Assembly: GCA_964496755.1 (NCBI GenBank)
Contig: CAZCBD010000081.1
Span: 1 to 11,482 of the forward strand
Direction of reading: 5' to 3'
Length of the DNA stretch: 11,482 bases
DNA from: CAZCBD01 sp964496755
GTDB taxonomy: Bacteria > Bacteroidota > Ignavibacteria > Ignavibacteriales > Melioribacteraceae
The translations under genes were made by a program, and so were the position numbers. Under the pieces are notes generated by a model. That model was not told where the DNA came from. It ran no database searches and was given only the letters and a program-made list of their open reading frames with translations. Within the stretch, counting starts at the first letter, position 1. Every line of letters begins with the position of its first letter. This document shows positions 7,554-11,482 of this stretch, piece by piece.

Positions 7554-7620
7554 AAAATTAATATGGATTAAAATTAACATGGATTACAAAATTAATTGGA
7601 TTATAAAACTAATACGAATT
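7554..7620. repeat. Four-copy degenerate tandem repeat of about 16 bp
   Basis: The unit AAAATTAATATGGATT occurs at 7554-7569, again at 7570-7585 with one mismatch, at 7588-7602 with one base missing, and at 7605-7620 with three mismatches. Two-base spacers (AC, AT) precede the last two. The array lies 54-120 bp upstream of the chemotaxis gene start, in its promoter region. The third copy creates a minus-strand TAATTTTG box. Confidence 0.8.
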
Positions 7621-7693
7621 TTTGTTTAATACAAGCTTGCGTCTGAGTTTTTTCGGTGAAAAATATTTCAGAATTTAAAGGCGGGAGTAATAT

Positions 7694-7727
7694 CTGCAAA
7701 AAGTATATTTTGCAGAAAGTATATTTT
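7694..7727. repeat. 16-bp tandem duplication overlapping an inverted repeat
   Basis: GCAAAAAGTATATTTT (7696-7711) is followed directly by GCAGAAAGTATATTTT (7712-7727), with one mismatch. Because of the duplication, CTGCAAAA (7694-7701) and TTTTGCAG (7708-7715) also form a perfect 8-bp inverted repeat with a 6-nt loop. No U-tract follows, so it is not an obvious terminator. Confidence 0.8.
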
Positions 7728-7775
7728 ATTGTTTGTATTCGGTTGTGTTAAAAAATTTAAAACTTAAAATTTATT

Positions 7776-7805
7776 TTCACGATGGTTTGCTTCACTGTGG
7801 TTTGG
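7776..7805. repeat. 15-bp imperfect tandem duplication
   Basis: TTCACGATGGTTTGC (7776-7790) is followed directly by TTCACTGTGGTTTGG (7791-7805), matching at 12 of 15 positions. It is the third repeat pair in the same gap. Confidence 0.65.
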
Positions 7806-7849
7806 AAATTGTGTTGCTTGTTAATATGTAATTTGTTTTTAAAGAAAAA

Positions 7850-8458
7850 TTAATTTAGAATTTTAATTTTTTTCCCTTCCCAGCAAATTTTTTTTTCATC
7901 TGTTAGCTTTTGAATTAAACGTGATAAAGTTTCCGGAGTAGTAAAAATTGCGCCGGCAATATTTTTCTTTGTCATATCAATTCTAATTTCTTTATTATTA
8001 CCGTAGTGAACTTTTAAGAAAGTAAAAAATCTTTCCTCCACGTCGGTGATGGTTAAATACTTAATTTGCTCCGTTAAATAGCGTTGTTTTGCAATTAAAG
8101 AAGAAATAAATCGATTTCTGAAATCTTGGTCGTCTAAAAGCGAAAGAAATTCAATTTTTCTAATTACGAAGATTTCGGAATTCGTAATTGCGGTAGCAGT
8201 AACAGGGAAAGTGTTTTTTTCAAAAAGAATTACTTCTGCAAAAATTTCACCTTCACGCAAAGTTTTTAAAACAACTTCCTTACCCTCTGCTGTAGATTTG
8301 GTAATTTGCACTAAACCTTTCGAGAGCAGAAAAAAAGAATGTCCCTCGTCTCCTTCAAAAAAAATAATTTCATTTTTTGTAAAATGTTTTAAAGTAGCAA
8401 TTCTTAAAATTCTTGCTCGGGTTTCTTCGGAAAATGAACTTAAAAATCCTTCTTTCAA
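7850..8458 (-). CDS. hcpR: Crp/Fnr-family transcriptional regulator, probable HcpR-type
   Basis: 202 aa. Residues about 5-110 form a cyclic-nucleotide-binding-like beta-barrel (FFEGDEGHSFFLLSKGLVQI). The dimerisation helix spans about 112-137, and the Crp-type winged HTH lies at 140-200, with recognition helix TTPETLSRLIQKL (173-185); the E..SR pattern is the Crp/Fnr DNA-reading signature. The N-terminal cysteines of oxygen-sensing FNR are absent (the only Cys is near residue 192). The cAMP pocket motif is also not conserved (FAEVILFEKNTF), so it probably senses something else. HcpR proteins of this family control hcp in anaerobes and respond to NO or nitrite. The gene diverges from the ferredoxin-hcp operon and a matching palindrome lies between them, hence the symbol, which is an inference from context. 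The start is TTG: an in-frame stop lies just upstream and no ATG fits, while AAAGGA sits 7 bases before the TTG. Confidence 0.85.
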   Translation of the reverse strand: MKEGFLSSFSEETRARILRIATLKHFTKNEIIFFEGDEGHSFFLLSKGLVQITKSTAEGKEVVLKTLREGEIFAEVILFEKNTFPVTATAITNSEIFVIRKIEFLSLLDDQDFRNRFISSLIAKQRYLTEQIKYLTITDVEERFFTFLKVHYGNNKEIRIDMTKKNIAGAIFTTPETLSRLIQKLTDEKKICWEGKKIKILN

Positions 8459-8459
8459 T

Positions 8460-8491
8460 ATATATTCCTTTCTTTATATATTCCTTTCTTT
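8460..8491 (-). repeat. Perfect 16-bp tandem duplication carrying the regulator's ribosome binding site
   Basis: ATATATTCCTTTCTTT occurs at 8460-8475 and again at 8476-8491 without mismatch. On the coding strand of the regulator each copy contains AAGAAAGGA. The proximal copy is spaced 7 nt from the TTG start codon and the distal copy 23 nt from it. The duplication thus doubles the Shine-Dalgarno sequence. Confidence 0.9.
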
Positions 8492-8544
8492 AGCATTGCA
8501 ATTCGAGTAATAAAAATAGGAAAAAAAAACTTTTTTTTCAGTTT

Positions 8545-8560
8545 CTTGATTCGAGTCAAG
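8545..8560. promoter_or_regulatory. Fnr/HcpR-type operator palindrome
   Basis: CTTGATTCGAGTCAAG is palindromic except for one pair. Its core TTGAT-TCGA-GTCAA is one base from the FNR consensus TTGAT-N4-ATCAA and also resembles reported HcpR-type sites. It lies between a Crp/Fnr gene and the hcp operon. Its centre (8552.5) is about 41 bp upstream of the start point predicted from the -7 box at 8582-8589, the classic position for activation by this family. An A9-C-T8 tract (8521-8538) lies just upstream and could act as an UP-like element. Confidence 0.72.
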
Positions 8561-8581
8561 GTTTTACCTACTAAACTTGTA

Positions 8582-8589
8582 TAGATTTG
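8582..8589 (+). promoter_or_regulatory. -7 box of the ferredoxin-hcp operon promoter
   Basis: TAGATTTG is a perfect match to the Bacteroidota -7 consensus TAnnTTTG. It lies 31 bp before the ferredoxin-like start codon and 21 bp after the operator palindrome. No good -33 TTG is visible, which fits a promoter that depends on an activator. Confidence 0.6.
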
Positions 8590-8620
8590 TTACAGAAATT
8601 AAAACAAACAGGAGCGGAAA

Positions 8621-9466
8621 ATGACTATTAGACAAATGATAAAAATAGATGAGCAAAAGTGTACCGGTTGCGGAAATTGCATTCCCGGTTGCCCTGAAGG
8701 AGCACTCCAGATTATTGATGGAAAAGCAAGATTAATTAGCGATCTGTTTTGCGACGGTTTGGGCGCATGTTTGGGTAGTTGTCCCGAAGGCGCAATTGAA
8801 GTAATTGAACGTGAAGCAGAACCTTACGACGAGCGCAGAGTAATGGAAGAAAACATAATTCCCAAAGGGGAGAATACAATTATAGCACATTTAAAACATC
8901 TTAAAGCTCATAATCAAACGGAGTTTTATAATATTGCAGTAGAAGTGCTGAAAGAAAACGGAATTTTAGTAAACCTTGATACGCCAAAGGCAAGTCACCA
9001 TCATGCCGGCGGAGGTTGCCCGGGTTCGCAATCGATGGAATTTAAAAATAAAACTTTACCTCAAGTAGAATCCGGAACAAGACCCTCGCATCTAACACAT
9101 TGGCCGGTGCAAATGCACTTAATTATGCCCACTGCATCACATTATCAAAATGCCGATGTTTTGTTGGCTGCCGATTGTACGGCGTTTGCAATGGGAGATT
9201 TTCATAAAGATTATTTAAAAGATAAATCACTTGTAATTGCATGTCCGAAATTGGATCAAGGTTTGGATATTTACAAAGATAAATTGGTATCTATGATAGA
9301 TGATGCAAAAATAAATACACTAACTGTAATGATAATGCAAGTGCCCTGTTGTGGTGGATTACTTCAATTAGCGAAACAAGCGGTGCAGGAGGCGGAAAGG
9401 AATATTCCAATAAAATTAATTATGGTTGGTCTTCAAGGTGAGATTTTAAAAGAACAATGGATTTAG
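8621..9466 (+). CDS. Hcp-associated ferredoxin-like protein (FrdX-type) with Cys-rich C-terminal domain
   Basis: 281 aa, probably cytoplasmic. The N-terminus is a ferredoxin domain with one canonical [4Fe-4S] motif (C14, C17, C20, C24, followed by Pro). A second, incomplete motif has C44, C50 and C54, with Leu at 47 where the remaining Cys would be. The second site may hold a [3Fe-4S] cluster or use another ligand. The C-terminal domain (about 85-281) is not a standard ferredoxin fold. It has a HHHAGGGCPG stretch (126-135), DCTAFA (C186), ACPKLDQG (C208) and VPCCGGLL (C243, C244), conspicuous candidate metal or cluster ligands. Ferredoxin-like genes next to hcp (called frdX in HcpR regulon work) are known. 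The likely role is delivering electrons to Hcp. The ATG at 8621 has AGGAG six bases upstream, which decides it over the internal ATG at 8636. hcp follows 44 bp later, in one operon. Confidence 0.85.
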   Translation: MTIRQMIKIDEQKCTGCGNCIPGCPEGALQIIDGKARLISDLFCDGLGACLGSCPEGAIEVIEREAEPYDERRVMEENIIPKGENTIIAHLKHLKAHNQTEFYNIAVEVLKENGILVNLDTPKASHHHAGGGCPGSQSMEFKNKTLPQVESGTRPSHLTHWPVQMHLIMPTASHYQNADVLLAADCTAFAMGDFHKDYLKDKSLVIACPKLDQGLDIYKDKLVSMIDDAKINTLTVMIMQVPCCGGLLQLAKQAVQEAERNIPIKLIMVGLQGEILKEQWI

Positions 9467-9500
9467 AAATTTAAATGCGGTTTTTATTAAATAAAAAAAC

Positions 9501-9505
9501 AGGAG
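9501..9505 (+). promoter_or_regulatory. Shine-Dalgarno sequence fixing the hcp start
   Basis: AGGAG lies five bases before ATG 9511. An earlier in-frame ATG at 9475 has no such signal and would add 12 residues ahead of the conserved N-terminus. The leader ACAGGAG is shared with the ferredoxin-like gene upstream. Confidence 0.85.
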
Positions 9506-9510
9506 TAAAA

Positions 9511-11166
9511 ATGAGTATGTTTTGTTATCAATGCCAAGAAGCAGCAAAAGGAACGGGCTGCACAATTAAAGGTGTTTGCGGAAAAACAGACGATGTTGCC
9601 AAACTAATGGATGTTTTGATTTATGTTTTAAAAGGCATTTCGGTTTATGCCGATGCAGGAAAAGAGTTAAATTTAGTTACAAATAAATTAGGGAAATTTG
9701 TTGCCGAAGGTTTATTTACAACTATCACAAATGCAAACTTTGATGCAGAAAGCATTAAAGCAAGAATTAAAGAAGCTTTTGCAGTTCGCGATGAATTGGC
9801 AAAAGAATTTCTAACAAAGTATGAAAATAAGTATAATAAAAAATTTGATGGTCAGCTTCATGATTCGGCAACATGGTATGCCGATAGTGATTCGGAAATA
9901 ATGAAAAAAGCAGAAGAAGTTAGTATTCTTTCTCAACCAAACGAAGATGTACGCTCACTTCGCGAATTATTGATCTACGGACTTAAAGGAATGGCAGCTT
10001 ATTACGAACATGCGGCTGTTTTAGGCTTTGAAAAAACCGAGATTAGTGAATTTATGCTCGAAGGTTTGGCTTCAACTACAAAAGATTTGTCTGTTGATGA
10101 AATGATTGCAATGGTAATGAAAACAGGCGAATATTCGGTTCAAACAATGGCGATGCTCGATGAAGCCAATACCACTAAATTCGGCAATCCTGAAATTACC
10201 GAAGTAAATATTGGTGTGGGCAAAAATCCGGGAATATTAATTTCAGGGCACGACCTGAAAGATATGAGCCAGTTGCTCGAACAAACAAAAGGAACCGGAG
10301 TAGATATTTATACACATAGTGAAATGCTGCCGGCTCATTATTATCCTGCATTCAAAAAATATGATCACTTTGTGGGCAATTACGGTAATGCTTGGTGGAA
10401 ACAAGGCGAGGAATTCACTTCCTTTAATGGCCCTATTATAATGACAACAAACTGCATTACACCGGTAAAAGATGCTTACAAGGATAGAATTTTTACTACC
10501 GGAGTTACGGGATACCCGGGTGTAAAACATATTCCAACCAAAGAAGACGGAACAAAAGATTTTTCTAAAGTAATTGAATTGGCAAAAAAATGTCAGGCTC
10601 CAACTGAAATTGAAACAGGAAAAATTGTTGGTGGCTTTGCACACAACCAAGTAATGCAACTGGCTGATAAAGTTGTAGATGCAGTAAAAACAGGTGCAAT
10701 AAAGAAATTTGTTGTTATGGCAGGTTGCGATGGTAGAATGAATTCAAGAAATTATTATACTGATCTTGCTAAAGGATTGCCAAACGATACTGTGATTTTA
10801 ACTGCCGGATGTGCAAAATACAGATACAATAAATTGGAATTGGGTGATATCGGTGGAATTCCGAGAGTACTTGATGCAGGCCAATGTAACGATTCATATT
10901 CATTAGCTGTAATAGCATTGAAATTGAAAGAAGTTTTCGGCTTGGAAGATGTGAATCAATTGCCAATTGAATATGATATTGCTTGGTACGAACAAAAAGC
11001 TGTTACAGTTCTGTTGGCATTGCTATTCTTAGGTGTTAAAGGAATACGCTTAGGTCCAACACTTCCCGCCTTTCTTTCCCCAAACGTTGCTAAAGTATTA
11101 GTCGAAAATTTCGATATTAAACCAATTGGATCCGTTGAAGAAGATATTAAAGCTATAACGGTATAA
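9511..11166 (+). CDS. hcp: Hydroxylamine reductase / hybrid cluster protein, class I
   Basis: 551 aa, about the length of the Desulfovibrio vulgaris protein. Hcp reduces hydroxylamine in vitro. In cells it is linked to nitric oxide detoxification (NO reductase activity) and, in E. coli, to S-nitrosylation. The N-terminal cluster ligands C5, C8, C17 and C23 have C-x2-C-x8-C-x5-C spacing, typical of class I proteins of anaerobes that carry a [4Fe-4S] cluster. All expected ligands of the hybrid 4Fe-2S-2O cluster are present: H247 (GHD), E271 (HSEMLP), C315 (TTNC), C406 (AGCDGRM, the persulfide position), C434 (AGCAKY), C459 (GQCND) and E494 (WYEQ). The last four have the same numbers as in D. 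vulgaris. The enzyme should therefore be functional and cytoplasmic. It is the second gene of the operon with the ferredoxin-like protein, ends in TAATAA, and is followed by a terminator. Confidence 0.97.
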   Translation: MSMFCYQCQEAAKGTGCTIKGVCGKTDDVAKLMDVLIYVLKGISVYADAGKELNLVTNKLGKFVAEGLFTTITNANFDAESIKARIKEAFAVRDELAKEFLTKYENKYNKKFDGQLHDSATWYADSDSEIMKKAEEVSILSQPNEDVRSLRELLIYGLKGMAAYYEHAAVLGFEKTEISEFMLEGLASTTKDLSVDEMIAMVMKTGEYSVQTMAMLDEANTTKFGNPEITEVNIGVGKNPGILISGHDLKDMSQLLEQTKGTGVDIYTHSEMLPAHYYPAFKKYDHFVGNYGNAWWKQGEEFTSFNGPIIMTTNCITPVKDAYKDRIFTTGVTGYPGVKHIPTKEDGTKDFSKVIELAKKCQAPTEIETGKIVGGFAHNQVMQLADKVVDAVKTGAIKKFVVMAGCDGRMNSRNYYTDLAKGLPNDTVILTAGCAKYRYNKLELGDIGGIPRVLDAGQCNDSYSLAVIALKLKEVFGLEDVNQLPIEYDIAWYEQKAVTVLLALLFLGVKGIRLGPTLPAFLSPNVAKVLVENFDIKPIGSVEEDIKAITV

Positions 11167-11180
11167 TAAATAACTCTGAT

Positions 11181-11210
11181 AAGGCTGCTCAAAAGGCAGC
11201 CTTTAATTTT
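11181..11210 (+). terminator. Rho-independent terminator of the ferredoxin-hcp operon
   Basis: AAGGCTGC (11181-11188) pairs with GCAGCCTT (11196-11203) around a 7-nt loop, followed by TAATTTTA. It starts 14 bp after the hcp stop codon. The GGCTGC...GCAGCC core is shared with the hairpin at the valS end. Confidence 0.88.
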
Positions 11211-11231
11211 ATAAAGCCCGAGTTTTTATTA

Positions 11232-11482
11232 TCAGTTTTTTGTTGCATCCGAAACGGAATATTGATTGTTTTCGGAATTAAAATCAGGCGGATAGCCAAT
11301 AGAATCAAGCAATGTTGCTATTTCTTGTACTGATAAGTTGCGATATAAAAATTTTATTTTTAGAATTTTTTTACATCGAATACACGGATATTATTAGGAT
11401 TTGAAGGATTAATGTAGAAAAGTCTTTTAAAAAAACAACTTAGTGTTTCAGACTGCCAGCTTACAATTTGCTTTGTCGAATG
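11232..11482 (-). pseudogene. Frameshifted N-terminal fragment of a heavy-metal P-type ATPase (HMA domain), running off the window
   Basis: On the minus strand one frame is open from the window edge to a TAA at 11360-11362 and encodes ETLSCFFKRLFYINPSNP and then IRVFDVKK. A second frame takes over at the A7 run (11366-11372) and continues with ILKIKFLYRNLSVQEIATLL and DSIGYPPDFNSENN before a TGA at 11232-11234. One added base in the A run would join the two. The joined sequence resembles the metal-binding domain at the start of Bacteroidota copper-type P-ATPases (pattern C-x-W-L-L-E-x-L-x-x-I-N-P ... L-x-x-I-G-Y-x-P). The first Cys of the usual CxxC appears to be Thr. Where the ATPase core should follow there is only the hcp terminator, so the gene is both frameshifted and cut short. 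A sequencing error could explain the frameshift but not the truncation. Confidence 0.6.

Larger units (their letters stand above)
7501..7849. other. Repeat-rich gap upstream of the chemotaxis gene
   Basis: No credible ORF is seen in these 349 bp. They contain three separate sets of tandem repeats with periods of 15-17 bp (listed individually) and a possible TAATTTTG -7 box on the minus strand (7587-7594) for the chemotaxis gene, inside the first repeat set. The right end lies just downstream of the Crp/Fnr regulator gene, and no clear terminator hairpin is visible for that gene. Confidence 0.6.

Noticed and set aside
7554..7620. CRISPR-like reading of the four-copy array
   Set aside because: Units are about 16 bp with 0-2 bp between them, so there are no spacers, and no cas genes are present.
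8521..8538. A9-C-T8 tract read as a terminator hairpin for the regulator region
   Set aside because: It lies between divergent promoters, not at a gene end, and a pure A/T stem is a poor terminator; an UP-like or bent-DNA element is more plausible.
9475..9510. Upstream ATG extending hcp by 12 residues
   Set aside because: It has no Shine-Dalgarno, lies 8 bp after the preceding stop codon, and adds residues not expected before the conserved MSMFCYQCQE start. ATG 9511 has AGGAG at ideal spacing.
10243..10659. 138-codon ORF antisense to hcp
   Set aside because: It lies wholly inside hcp on the opposite strand and its Cys/Phe-rich product has no recognisable domain.

Overview
The window is AT-rich and looks like a member of the Bacteroidota or a close relative in the wider FCB group, such as Ignavibacteria. 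Five observations point there: a leftover C-terminal type IX secretion sorting domain; a signal-peptide/TPR/transmembrane/AraC regulator of a kind common in Bacteroidota; several intergenic matches to the Bacteroidota -7 promoter box TAnnTTTG; GGCTGC-type terminator hairpins; and a class I (anaerobe-type) hybrid cluster protein. Clear Shine-Dalgarno sequences before the chemotaxis gene, frdX-like ferredoxin and hcp are less typical of core Bacteroidota, so the exact class is left open.

Layout, left to right. Positions 40-1719 (+) encode a membrane-spanning TPR-AraC regulator. At 1720-2167 is a non-coding stretch with a perfect 14-bp palindrome, an orphan T9SS sorting-domain tail (1858-2037) and a strong hairpin. 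valS (valyl-tRNA synthetase) is at 2168-4786 (-). A 341-bp divergent promoter region separates it from an AlkD-like DNA glycosylase gene at 5128-5817 (+). That gene converges on a methyl-accepting chemotaxis protein at 5971-7500 (-), with a hairpin between them. The 349 bp upstream of the chemotaxis gene hold three sets of short tandem repeats.

The most coherent functional unit is 7850-11210. A Crp/Fnr-family regulator (-, TTG start) diverges from a two-gene operon made of a ferredoxin-like protein and hcp (+). The 162-bp intergenic region carries an Fnr/HcpR-type palindrome about 41 bp upstream of the start point predicted from a perfect TAnnTTTG box. This reads as an HcpR-type regulator activating a nitric oxide/hydroxylamine stress operon. 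The ferredoxin-like protein is the probable electron donor or maturation partner of Hcp. The operon ends in a good Rho-independent terminator. Beyond it, on the minus strand and running off the window edge, is a frameshifted fragment of the N-terminal metal-binding domain of a heavy-metal P-type ATPase.

A pattern across the whole window is the repeated occurrence of tandem duplications with a period of about 15-17 bp in non-coding DNA (near 2100, 4880, 7590, 7710, 7790 and 8475). One of them duplicates the ribosome binding site of the regulator gene. No RNA genes, insertion sequences or CRISPR arrays were seen.
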